From positions 236,988-300,987 of the forward strand of contig JADZEQ010000009.1 in the NCBI GenBank assembly GCA_020850455.1: a DNA stretch of 64,000 bases. Direction: 5' to 3'. Positions 47,466 through 57,619 of the stretch are shown piece by piece. The stretch comes from Sphingomonadaceae bacterium. Lineage in GTDB: Bacteria > Pseudomonadota > Alphaproteobacteria > Sphingomonadales > Sphingomonadaceae. Position numbers and translations under genes: made by a program. Position 1 is the stretch's first letter, and each line of letters starts with the position of its first letter. The notes below the pieces were generated by a model. That model did no database searches. It was not told the origin of the DNA and saw only the letters and a list, made by a program, of their open reading frames with translations.

Positions 47466-47544
47466 CGCCGCCATTTTTGCGACATATCAAAGCATCAATG
47501 TGCCGTTGGTTTAGCTTTGCCCCCTGCCACTTGGGGGCGATGCC

Positions 47545-48600
47545 ATGGACGGCGCGATGATTTTTCACGACGCAACCGCGACCAAGCGGCGCTGGCTGGC
47601 CGCCGCCCATTATCTATTCCCCGGCTATTTCGCTTTGGTCATGGCAACCGGGGTCATCGCCATTGCCGCCAAATTGCTCCACCTGCCCTATGTCCCGCGC
47701 CTGTTACTGGGTGTGAACTGGATTGCTTACCCGCTGCTGTGGATGCTGACCTTGACCCGCGCCATCGCCTTTCGCGGTGATTTGTTGCGCGACATGTCTG
47801 ACCATCAGCGCGCGCCCGGTTTCTTTACCATCGTTGCCGGGACGGCGGTGTTTGGCACCCAAAATCTGTTGGTTGCGGGCTGGCATGGGGTGGCGAATGC
47901 GCTCTGGTGGACAGCGCTCGGCCTGTGGCTCGCCATCATGTATGGCTTTTTCACCGCGGTAACGGTGCGCGCGCGCAAGCCGACGCTGGCGGCGGGGATC
48001 AATGGGGCATGGCTGATCGCCGCGGTGGCGACGCAATCGCTCGTCGTGTTGCGCGCCGCGCTCGGCACCGCTGACCCGCCGCTGCAATTTCTGGCGATGC
48101 TGTTTTTCCTGATCGGCGCGATGCTCTACCTCGCGATCATTCCGCTGATTTTTTACCGGTTGACCTTTGTGCGGATGAGCGCGGGGGATTTCGGCCCACC
48201 CTATTGGATCAATATGGGTGCGGTGGCGATTTCAACGCTGGCCGGGGTTTCGTTGATCGACCGGGCGGGCCAATGGCCGTTGCTCGCCGCCTGTTTGCCC
48301 TTCATCCATGGCTTTACGCTGTTTTTCTGGGCGATTGCGACATGGTGGATACCCTTTCTCTTTGCCCTGATGCTTTGGCGCTATGGCTGGCAGCGCGACC
48401 CGCTGCGTTATGAACCCGCCTTTTGGGGGATGGTCTTTCCCTTGGGCATGTACACCACCGCCACCTACCGGCTGGCGCACAGCTTTGGCCTTGGCTTTCT
48501 GTTGCCGCTGCCCGGCATCCTTATCTATGTCGCACTCGGCGCCTGGCTGGTCACCATGGCCGGATTGCTCCGCCAGATCTGGCGCGGCAGGCAAAGCTAG
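47545..48600 (+). CDS. TehA/TDT-family membrane transporter
   Basis: A 351-residue integral membrane protein with about ten hydrophobic segments. The opening FPGYFALVMATGVIAIAA and the YTTATYRLAHSFGL in the last third match the tellurite-resistance/dicarboxylate transporter (TDT, SLAC1-like) family. The substrate (C4-dicarboxylate, sulfite or anion) is not evident. It lies directly upstream of the TPP riboswitch of thiC but is not likely part of that unit. Start 47545 or the ATG at 47557. Confidence 0.82.
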   Translation: MDGAMIFHDATATKRRWLAAAHYLFPGYFALVMATGVIAIAAKLLHLPYVPRLLLGVNWIAYPLLWMLTLTRAIAFRGDLLRDMSDHQRAPGFFTIVAGTAVFGTQNLLVAGWHGVANALWWTALGLWLAIMYGFFTAVTVRARKPTLAAGINGAWLIAAVATQSLVVLRAALGTADPPLQFLAMLFFLIGAMLYLAIIPLIFYRLTFVRMSAGDFGPPYWINMGAVAISTLAGVSLIDRAGQWPLLAACLPFIHGFTLFFWAIATWWIPFLFALMLWRYGWQRDPLRYEPAFWGMVFPLGMYTTATYRLAHSFGLGFLLPLPGILIYVALGAWLVTMAGLLRQIWRGRQS

Positions 48601-48633
48601 ACTTCGCCCGGCACCCGCCCTATCATCCCCCCT

Positions 48634-50650
<2,017 letters not shown>

Positions 50651-50682
50651 CGCCGCACCGGGCGGAGAAAGGATGAAAGCCC

Positions 50683-50916
50683 ATGCCAACCCTGCTCCGC
50701 CTTAACGGCTTTCGCTTCTATTTCTACAGCCACGAACCGAACGAGCCGCCGCACGTCCACATCGACCGGGGCGAGGCGACAATCAAAATCTGGCTGGGCA
50801 GCCTCGAAGTTGCCAAGAGCCGGGGCTTTCGCGCGCACGAGATTTCTGGCATCATTGCGACGACAGCCGAACATCGCGCGATGTTGATGGAGAAGTGGCA
50901 TGAATATTTCGGCTAG
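50683..50916 (+). CDS. DUF4160 protein
   Basis: A 77-residue protein that matches DUF4160 almost end to end: NGFRFYFYSHEPNEPPHVHI followed by ATIKIWLG and an ending EKWHEYFG. DUF4160 genes are usually paired with DUF2442 genes, as here (17 bp overlap), and the pair has been suspected to be a toxin-antitoxin or regulatory module. The activity is unproven. It lies 32 bp after thiC, but that position is probably an insertion into the thiC downstream site. Confidence 0.88.
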   Translation: MPTLLRLNGFRFYFYSHEPNEPPHVHIDRGEATIKIWLGSLEVAKSRGFRAHEISGIIATTAEHRAMLMEKWHEYFG

Positions 50917-51160
50917 AATTACCGACGAGCGTGTCCTCGACGTGCGCTTTGACGATCACAGCCTGATTGTCGATCTGATGGACGGCCGCACCATCTCCGT
51001 GCCCCTCGCCTGGTACCCGCGCTTGGCGGGCGCCACCCCCGAACAGCGCGCGCATTGGGAAAAATGCGGTGGCGGCTATGGCATCCACTGGCCCGACGTG
51101 GACGAGGATTTGAGCACCGAAGGGTTGCTCAGAGGCTCGCCTGCGGCAAGGGCGGCGTGA
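50900..51160 (+). CDS. DUF2442 protein
   Basis: An 86-residue DUF2442 protein: VLDVRFDDHSLIVDLMDGR, then ISVPLAWYPRLAGATPEQR and a final IHWPDVDEDLSTEGLL. DUF2442 is the partner of DUF4160; the start lies inside the upstream gene (overlap 17 bp), which points to coupled expression. Several DUF2442 proteins carry DNA-binding antitoxin-like features, but this one has no extra domain. Function unknown. Confidence 0.88.
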   Translation: MNISARITDERVLDVRFDDHSLIVDLMDGRTISVPLAWYPRLAGATPEQRAHWEKCGGGYGIHWPDVDEDLSTEGLLRGSPAARAA

Positions 51161-51194
51161 ATTTGGGGGGTGTTGCAACTGTCCCCGTAATTCC

Positions 51195-51384
51195 GAGAAA
51201 GGCATGGCCGAAAAGAGCCAAGTCTCTGAGGAAATGGGCCGCGAACTCTATATGGGCGCGGGTGATCGGGAACGGGATTGAGAGCCATCGGATGGTCAAG
51301 GGATGACCGTTGAATATTACGCGATATTAGTGGAGAAATGGCATGAACATTTCGGCAAGACTCACAGCGGTATGCGCGGTTTGA
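51195..51384 (+). pseudogene. Decayed copy of thiC tail, DUF4160 tail and DUF2442 start
   Basis: Three fragments sit in the same order as the intact genes upstream. First, 51195-51281 encodes a ThiC-like C-terminus ([17 protein letters not shown], then stop), aligned to the real ThiC end with several substitutions. Second, about 51318-51356 encodes VEKWHEHFGK, the DUF4160 C-terminus. Third, from the ATG at 51343, MNISARLTAVCAV then stop corresponds to the DUF2442 start. Most of DUF4160 and DUF2442 is deleted. The divergence shows it is not a recent tandem copy but an old or imported allele. It fills the gap before the TcmP gene. Confidence 0.85.
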
Positions 51385-51488
51385 AATTAAGGGTAGTTTC
51401 ACATGTCGCTGCACTTCGGAATGGCGTGCTGAGATTGAAACCAGCGTCAAGAGAGTCTAATGTTCCCTCAATGTTCTAGGAGGGTGCA

Positions 51489-52388
51489 ATGGAACCGCAA
51501 GTCTTTGGCGACGACCACACGCGGCGGAAGCTGGAAACTGTCGAAAAATACCTCGTCGCCTATACGACCGCTCTCAAAAAGCAGGACTTTGAGCTGTGGT
51601 ACATAGATGCATGTGCGGGATCTGGCTCATCGATCCCGCGCTCTGCCTTGACGACCCCAACCAATCAAAATGGCCTAGGCTTGATGGAGATAGATGATTC
51701 AATCCTCGACACTGACCAGATTATCGTTGGATCCGCCATCCGTGCGTTGGGAATAGACACCCCATTTGATCAATATCGCTTCAACGATGTCAAAAGATCA
51801 AACGTCATCGCCTTAAAATCTCATATTCAAACGAACTTTCCCCATCTTGAGGATAGGGTTTCGATAACTCGATGCGATGCTAACGAGATGCTTTGCGATA
51901 TGTGCGATCAAATCGATTGGCGTCGCTCTAGAGCGGTCGTGTTTATTGATCCATTTGGACTGCAAATCAAATATTCAACTCTCCAGAGGCTAGCGCAAAC
52001 AAGGGCGGTCGACCTATGGTATCTTGCCCCTGTCTTTGCAATGTATAGACAAATCCGGGGAGACGGCGCGGTTCTCGACGACGGCGGAAAAAGCGTGGAC
52101 GAAGCGCTTGGCACGGAGGAGTGGCGTCACGTCGTCGCAATCGAAGAAAAAGGACAGATTGACCTGTTCGGTAGGCAAAATGTGGTTTCCAAACGTGCAG
52201 TCGATGTGGCGTGGTTTGAGAAGATCGTAAAAGATCGCCTAAAATTGGCATTTGATGACCAGGTGGTCGATGAGGTTTTGCCACTCGGGAGAAACGGCCA
52301 ACACGCATTTTCGTTAATGTTTGCTTGGGCCAACCCAAGCGACAAAGCAAAACTCGCGGCAAAGCTGGCGCGGGCGGTACTAAAATAA
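51489..52388 (+). CDS. tcmP: Three-Cys-motif partner protein TcmP
   Basis: A 299-residue protein that resembles the TcmP family (TIGR04474), named because it is found next to a three-cysteine-motif protein. A nucleotide- or SAM-binding-like loop IDACAGSG occurs at residues 39-46 and FIDPFG at 152-157, a layout reminiscent of Rossmann-type methyltransferases with a DPPF-like motif. AGGAGG is seen 7 bases upstream of the ATG. The next gene, a Gp37/Gp68-type protein, overlaps its stop (TAATG). Base composition is lower in GC and codon use is more varied than in the neighbours, as in horizontally acquired DNA. The biochemical role is unknown. Confidence 0.85.
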   Translation: MEPQVFGDDHTRRKLETVEKYLVAYTTALKKQDFELWYIDACAGSGSSIPRSALTTPTNQNGLGLMEIDDSILDTDQIIVGSAIRALGIDTPFDQYRFNDVKRSNVIALKSHIQTNFPHLEDRVSITRCDANEMLCDMCDQIDWRRSRAVVFIDPFGLQIKYSTLQRLAQTRAVDLWYLAPVFAMYRQIRGDGAVLDDGGKSVDEALGTEEWRHVVAIEEKGQIDLFGRQNVVSKRAVDVAWFEKIVKDRLKLAFDDQVVDEVLPLGRNGQHAFSLMFAWANPSDKAKLAAKLARAVLK

Positions 52389-53146
52389 TGGCCGGAAATT
52401 CTGAAATCGAGTGGACAGACGTAACTTGGAATCCGGTCGCCGGGTGCTCAATTGCATCGAGCGGTTGCACCAATTGTTACGCCATGAGGATGGCCGCACG
52501 TCTTCAAGCGATGGGCCATCCAAAATATAAGGGCACCACCCGAAAAAGCGGTGGACGCTATGTCTGGACGGGTCGAGTGAATATCGATGAGGGAAGCCTT
52601 TATGCACCCGCTGAATGGAGAAAACCGAAGCGCATTTTTGTGAACTCTATGGCAGACCTCTTCCATCAGGACGTGCCAGATCATTTTATCAAACGCGTTT
52701 GGGAGGTGATGTTATCCTGTCCCCAACATCATTTTCAGGTGCTGACGAAGCGACCAGGTCGCATGGCGGATATGTTTGCATCCGGTTCTCTCAAAAATAT
52801 CGTCAACGTATGGGTGGGGACATCTGTGGAAAGCGCAGAATTTTCCGATCGCGTAGAACAACTAAAACGGATCAAAGATTCTACCTTATTCATTTCGTTC
52901 GAGCCACTGATAGGCAGGATTGCTGAAATAGATCTTCGCGGAGTTCATTGGGCTATTGTCGGTGGTGAGTCCGGACCTCGATCACGGCCAATGGAAGAAG
53001 AATGGGTCGAAAGACTTTTCCACATATGCCGGCGCGACGACGTGGCATTTTTCTTCAAGCAATGGGGTGGGAGGAACAAGAAGGCGGCAGGCCGCGAATT
53101 TAACGGTCGAACCTACGACGAGTATCCTTTGGAACTAGAACCCTGA
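52388..53146 (+). CDS. Phage Gp37/Gp68-family three-cysteine protein (DUF5131)
   Basis: A 252-residue protein of the PF07505 family. The N-terminal EIEWTDVTWNPVAGC begins the diagnostic segment, with C20, C27 and C30 (Cx6Cx2C), like a radical-SAM cluster motif in spacing class. FVNSMADLFHQDVPD, VLTKRP and VGGESGPRSRP follow, all conserved in the family. Homologues occur in phages, plasmids and bacterial islands, usually with TcmP. A radical-SAM-like reaction is inferred from the cysteines, and the substrate is unknown. It starts at ATG 52388, overlapping the TcmP stop by one base. Confidence 0.88.
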   Translation: MAGNSEIEWTDVTWNPVAGCSIASSGCTNCYAMRMAARLQAMGHPKYKGTTRKSGGRYVWTGRVNIDEGSLYAPAEWRKPKRIFVNSMADLFHQDVPDHFIKRVWEVMLSCPQHHFQVLTKRPGRMADMFASGSLKNIVNVWVGTSVESAEFSDRVEQLKRIKDSTLFISFEPLIGRIAEIDLRGVHWAIVGGESGPRSRPMEEEWVERLFHICRRDDVAFFFKQWGGRNKKAAGREFNGRTYDEYPLELEP

Positions 53147-53362
53147 ACTCAGATTACGAAATACGATGGCGATGCGTAAAAAGCCCATTCGCGATGGCTT
53201 GTGATCCGGAAGATTGTGGACTCTGAAACAAGGTCTGGGCGACGAAGAAATATATGGCGCGGAGGTCGCGGAGAATGGAAGGCGGGGCGCGCAGCGAAGG
53301 ATGCCCTTTACCTCCGCGATCTTTGCGGCTCCGCGTGAATCGGATTCACAGCTACCCCGCCG

Positions 53363-53731
53363 CTATTGCGCCCGTCGCCAACCCCATAGGCTGAGAGCCA
53401 ACATCATCACATTGGCGCCAAAGTCGAGCATCATCCAGCGGTTGAACATCGGCACTTTGAACAAAAACCAATAGTTGAAGGCGAAAAAGGGCAGGAGCGC
53501 GATCGCATAGACGCCAAATGTCGTGCGCGTCCAACGGCTAAACCAGATGAACAGGCCGCCGAGCACCGCCTGCGCCCCGAAACAACCGATGAGCAATGCG
53601 CTGGTCGGCGATATATGCTGATAGGGCGGGTTGAGCGTCAACCGCTCCACCATATGCGGGGTGAGCAAACACCATAGGCCAAGCGTCAGATAGGGGACGG
53701 CGATCAGCCGCTGGATATAAAGCGCGCGCAT
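53363..53731 (-). CDS. Small four-helix membrane protein
   Basis: A 122-residue hydrophobic protein with about four membrane segments (LIAVPYLTLGLWCLL; ALLIGCFGAQAVLGGLFIW; FGVYAIALLPFFAFNYWFLF; ANVMMLALSLWGW). No family recognised with confidence; it resembles short uncharacterised membrane proteins of sphingomonads. Start at ATG 53731 (MRALYIQRL); an upstream extension to 53782 is unlikely. About 215 bp with no gene separate it from the Gp37/Gp68 gene. Confidence 0.7.
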   Translation of the reverse strand: MRALYIQRLIAVPYLTLGLWCLLTPHMVERLTLNPPYQHISPTSALLIGCFGAQAVLGGLFIWFSRWTRTTFGVYAIALLPFFAFNYWFLFKVPMFNRWMMLDFGANVMMLALSLWGWRRAQ

Positions 53732-53946
53732 CGCCGACCCATAGCAGCGCCGGTCAGTGCAGGCCATAATCTGTGATGGCAACGAAAATGGGGGTGGCCG
53801 TTAAGCGCGGTCCCCTGCGCCATAATGCCACCCCCTCGGCCCCTGCATTTACGCTGGCTGCCTTTATCCTGTCGCAAGCCGTTCGGCCCTGCGCCAATTT
53901 CGCCGCAATATTTGCCGGAAAAATATTACCGAAAAGTGTAACAAAC

Positions 53947-54363
53947 TTAATTTCGCGTGCGGCGCAGCGACACCCCCGCCGCCCATAGGGCCAGCCAGAT
54001 GATGAGCGGCTGGGCGGCAAGCCGTGGGATATGGTAGAGCGCGGGCAGCCCGGTGCCGTGCGATAAATCCTGCATCGCATGCTGAAAATTGGCCGGCCAA
54101 ACGCACAGGGCATAAAGCGCCAGCCCCACCCCCGCCGCGCGGCGAAAGCGTGGCAACATCAACCCCAGCGCACCGGCGAGTTCGGCAACACCGGTCAGCG
54201 CGACGACCAGTTCGGGCGCGGGCACCCATGGCGGCATGATCGACAAAAAGGGGCGCGGGCTCCACAGGTGCAGCACCCCCGCCGCCCCATAGAATAGGAT
54301 GAGGAAATAGCGGGCCGCGCGGCGCGGCAGGCTGTCGGTCGGGGGTGGGCTGTCGGGGGTCAT
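53947..54363 (-). CDS. DoxX-like membrane protein
   Basis: A 138-residue protein with four predicted membrane segments. FYGAAGVLHLWSPRPFLSIM and the second segment VVALTGVAELAGALGLMLP are typical of the DoxX/DoxX-like family. Function unknown; some members bind quinols or take part in redox homeostasis. It lies 33 bp upstream of nothing coupled and is downstream of the two GGDEF genes on the same strand. Confidence 0.8.
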   Translation of the reverse strand: MTPDSPPPTDSLPRRAARYFLILFYGAAGVLHLWSPRPFLSIMPPWVPAPELVVALTGVAELAGALGLMLPRFRRAAGVGLALYALCVWPANFQHAMQDLSHGTGLPALYHIPRLAAQPLIIWLALWAAGVSLRRTRN

Positions 54364-54396
54364 CTGGCACAGCTTAGCGCGCCCACGCCCCCCATG

Positions 54397-55584
54397 CTAC
54401 ATCCATGCAAAGCGCGGCGCTTGGGCTGCATCGCTGGCGGCGTCCATCGCGTTCGATGCAACGACCACCCGGTCGCGCCCGCCATTTTTGGCCGCATATA
54501 GCGCCATGTCGGCGCGGCGCATCGCATCGCCCAGCCCCTCCCCGGCACAGAGCAGCGCAACCCCGATGCTGGTGGTAACCGGGGGCAGCGCATCTGGCGC
54601 ATCGACATGTTGCAGGGCAATCGCCTGACGCAGGACATGGGCAAGCTGGGGCGCGGCATCCGCATGGTAATGGCGCAGCAGCACCGCCACTTCTTCGCCG
54701 CCCAAACGCACGATATGGCCAAAGCTGCCCGCACAATTGCGGATGGTTTGTGCCGCCGCGCGCAGCACGCCATCGCCCATCGCATGGCCGTGCGCGTCGT
54801 TGATCGCCTTGAAATGGTCGAGGTCGAGGATCATCACCGCGCCCAATTTTCCGCTGCCATCGCCATGCGCGCCCGCCAATTTGTCGAGCATATGGCGGTT
54901 GCCAAGCCCGGTCAGCGCATCGACCGTCGCGGTCCGGTGGTGGCGTTCGATAAGGTCAGCGGTAATCGCAAGGAGCAACAGCATCGCAGAGGCGAGCGCG
55001 ATGATCCCCGATGTAAAATAAAATAGCGTCATATAGGGCGACCATGTCGGGTGCGCCGCATAGCCGTGGCCATAGTCCCACATAAAATAGAGGAGGAGGC
55101 GGCCGAGGTAACAGCCAAAGCTCGCCGCGACCACCCAGGCAATCGCCCGGTCAAACAGCCCACGGCGATGCCGCCAGATCATCGGCAGACCCATGGCGAT
55201 AATCACCGCGCCGACCCCTTGGCTATTGGGCACGCGCACCCCGACGCGCGGCACGACAAAGGCGAAGAATAGGTTGATGGCCAACCCCAGCGCAAAGACC
55301 AGCCACACCCGGCGCGGCAGCCGTTCGCCATGGCGCAGCAAAAAGGCGTCGAGCGAATAATGGATAACCAGCCAATGGAGCGGCACGGCAAAGACAAAAA
55401 AGCCGGATGGAAACCAGTTGCGCTGCGTATCAATCAAAATGGCAATCAGCGCGATGGTAAAGGCGCGCGCGGCCATCGACGCGCTCGAACTATCGCGATG
55501 GGTGCGCGCCACATAGAAAAACACCGCAGCCAGCGCGAAATAGAGGATCGGCACGACCCAGAAAAAGATATGCGATTGGCCCAC
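54397..55584 (-). CDS. Membrane-anchored GGDEF protein
   Basis: A 395-residue protein with about seven membrane segments in the first 215 residues and a C-terminal GGDEF domain (VDALTGLGNRHMLDKL, ILDLDHFKAINDAHGHAMGD). The signature loop reads GGEEV instead of GGDEF; the second Glu is acceptable but the Phe is replaced by Val. No RxxD inhibitory site precedes it. Diguanylate cyclase activity is possible but uncertain. A close paralogue lies directly upstream (55620-56807), so the two arose by tandem duplication. Confidence 0.85.
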   Translation of the reverse strand: MGQSHIFFWVVPILYFALAAVFFYVARTHRDSSSASMAARAFTIALIAILIDTQRNWFPSGFFVFAVPLHWLVIHYSLDAFLLRHGERLPRRVWLVFALGLAINLFFAFVVPRVGVRVPNSQGVGAVIIAMGLPMIWRHRRGLFDRAIAWVVAASFGCYLGRLLLYFMWDYGHGYAAHPTWSPYMTLFYFTSGIIALASAMLLLLAITADLIERHHRTATVDALTGLGNRHMLDKLAGAHGDGSGKLGAVMILDLDHFKAINDAHGHAMGDGVLRAAAQTIRNCAGSFGHIVRLGGEEVAVLLRHYHADAAPQLAHVLRQAIALQHVDAPDALPPVTTSIGVALLCAGEGLGDAMRRADMALYAAKNGGRDRVVVASNAMDAASDAAQAPRFAWM

Positions 55585-55619
55585 GCGCTTGGGCTTAGGC
55601 TGCCATGGTTAACAATGCG

Positions 55620-56807
55620 TCAAATCCATGCAAAGCGGCTGGGGCTGGTGACGCATTGCCTGCCCGGCGCATCGACATTTTCCAGCACAACCCGGTTGCG
55701 CCCGCCATTTTTCGCTGCATAGAGCGCGATATCGGCCCGCCGCAGCCCTTCGCCCAATATTTCATCCGCCGCCAGCCATGCAACGCCAATGCTGACGGTG
55801 ATGGGCACAAGACCATCGCCGCTGCCGACATGTTGCAGCGCCAGCAACTGGCATAGCACATCGGCGAGTTGCGGCGCGGCATCGGCATGGTCGGCGCGCA
55901 CCAGCACCGCAAGCTCTTCGCCGCCCAGTCGCACCATATGGCCAAAACTGCCCGCTGCCGACTGGATGGTCTGCGCGGCGGCGCGTAACACTGCATCGCC
56001 CATCGCATGGCCATGCGCATCATTGACCGATTTGAAATGATCGAGGTCGAGGATGAGGACAGCCCCCATGACGTCCGAACCATCCTTGTGCCGGTTGGCC
56101 GCCCGGTCGAGCGCGTGGCGGTTGCCCAGCCCGGTCAGCGCATCGACCATCGCGGTCTTATAATGGCGTTCGATAAGGTCGGCGGTAATTGCGAGGAGGA
56201 GGAGCATCGCACTCATCAACGCGACAATCCCCGATGTGAAGTAAAAGACGGTGGTAAAGGGCGTGGTGGGGAGGAGGGGGCTGCGCCCCGACCCATAGCC
56301 CCACAATAAAAAGAGCAGCAGGCGCACGACATAACAGACGAGGCTGATCAGCGCGACCCAGGCAATCGCCCGGTCGAACAGCCCCCGGCGATATCGCCAC
56401 AGCGGCGGCACAGCGATGGCGATGAGCAGTGCGCCGACAATCTGGCTGACACTGGCGCGCACCCCGACATTGGGCAGGATGAAGGCAAAGATGAGGTTGA
56501 CGATCACCCCAAATGCAAACAGCCACCATGCATGGCGCGGCATATGCTTGCCCTGCCGCAGCAAAAATGCCTCCAGCGTGCAGATGATCGCCAGCCAGTG
56601 GAGCGGCACGGCAAAACCGACAAGGCTGCGGGACAGCAAGCCATGCTGGGTTTCAACCAAGATGGAGGCGAGCGCGATGGCAAAGGCGCGCGCCGCCATC
56701 GCCGCGCTGGTCGATTCGCGGTTATTGCGCGCGACCAGATAAAAGACGACCGCCAGCGCCAGATAGAGGATGGGGATCACCCAAAAATAGATATTCACCC
56801 GTTCCAT
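55620..56807 (-). CDS. Membrane-anchored GGDEF protein, tandem paralogue
   Basis: A 395-residue paralogue of the protein at 54397-55584: same membrane-domain layout (FWVIPILYLALAVVFYLVA at the start) and a GGDEF domain (LTGLGNRHALDRAA, ILDLDHFKSVNDAHGHAMGD). Its signature loop reads GGEEL, again without Phe and without an RxxD site. Start taken at ATG 56807 (MERVNIYF), which aligns with the paralogue's start; an upstream ATG at 56825 would add six residues. Confidence 0.85.
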   Translation of the reverse strand: MERVNIYFWVIPILYLALAVVFYLVARNNRESTSAAMAARAFAIALASILVETQHGLLSRSLVGFAVPLHWLAIICTLEAFLLRQGKHMPRHAWWLFAFGVIVNLIFAFILPNVGVRASVSQIVGALLIAIAVPPLWRYRRGLFDRAIAWVALISLVCYVVRLLLFLLWGYGSGRSPLLPTTPFTTVFYFTSGIVALMSAMLLLLAITADLIERHYKTAMVDALTGLGNRHALDRAANRHKDGSDVMGAVLILDLDHFKSVNDAHGHAMGDAVLRAAAQTIQSAAGSFGHMVRLGGEELAVLVRADHADAAPQLADVLCQLLALQHVGSGDGLVPITVSIGVAWLAADEILGEGLRRADIALYAAKNGGRNRVVLENVDAPGRQCVTSPSRFAWI

Positions 56808-56831
56808 CGCCCAGCATATAGGCAATCATGG

Positions 56832-57488
56832 TTAAAAACTGGTCAAATCGCCGATTCCTGCGCCTTTGGCGGCGGAATCTTCCCATGCCATGGCAGCGGT
56901 AAAGCCGGGGCGCGCCATCAGATTATCCATCCATGCGCCAAGCCGGGGCGACAGATGTTCGCCAAGCCCAACCCGCCGGGCGAGGTAGAGCGCATAGCCC
57001 ACCGCAATGTCGGCGATCGTAAAGCGTCCGGCGCATAAATAGTCGCGATCCGCCAGCCGCGCGTCAATTTTCTGCAAGCGCTTGGCAAACCATTCGCCAT
57101 AGGCTTCGCCCGCCGCCGCCAGCCCACGGTCGCGTTCAAACAGGGCAAAGCGCATATAGACGGTCTGCGGAAAGGTCAGCGTGGCATCGGCATGGTGGAG
57201 GAAATCGAGGAAGGCCGCCCTGTCGGCTTCGCCCACCGCGACATGGAGCGTGCCCGCGCCATATTTTTCGGCCAGCCATTGGCAAATGGCGGAGGATTCG
57301 GTCATCAACACACCCTCCGCCTCCAGCGCCGGAACGGTGCCGAGCGGGTTGACGGCAAAATAGCTTTTGTCATGCGCGCGGGGCGGAAAGGGCAGCATGA
57401 CCAGATCGACCGCATCGCACATGCCCAATTCGGCGAGCGTCCATGTAACGCGCAGCCCGCGCGATGCGGCACAGCTATAAAGGCGCAT
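56832..57488 (-). CDS. Glutathione S-transferase family protein
   Basis: A 218-residue GST. The thioredoxin-like N-terminal domain starts MRLYSCAASRGLRVTWTL, with NPLGTVPALE and the glutathione-contacting ESSAICQWLAEKYG; the helical C-terminal domain carries RFTIADIAVGYAL (N-capping box ST-x-x-D). The catalytic residue is likely the Ser at position 5 or 9, which cannot be decided here. Start at 57488; an upstream ATG at 57500 is possible. It is divergent from glpK. Confidence 0.9.
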   Translation of the reverse strand: MRLYSCAASRGLRVTWTLAELGMCDAVDLVMLPFPPRAHDKSYFAVNPLGTVPALEAEGVLMTESSAICQWLAEKYGAGTLHVAVGEADRAAFLDFLHHADATLTFPQTVYMRFALFERDRGLAAAGEAYGEWFAKRLQKIDARLADRDYLCAGRFTIADIAVGYALYLARRVGLGEHLSPRLGAWMDNLMARPGFTAAMAWEDSAAKGAGIGDLTSF

Positions 57489-57619
57489 ATATTCCCCCAT
57501 CCAATCCTGTCGGCCACCCTATGCCGGTGCGCGGGCAAGGCAAGCCTTGCACCCGCCGCCGGGCGGGATAAGCAGGGCGTATAGGGCGTAGGGATTGCGG
57601 TCGGGATTGGGGTTAGGCG

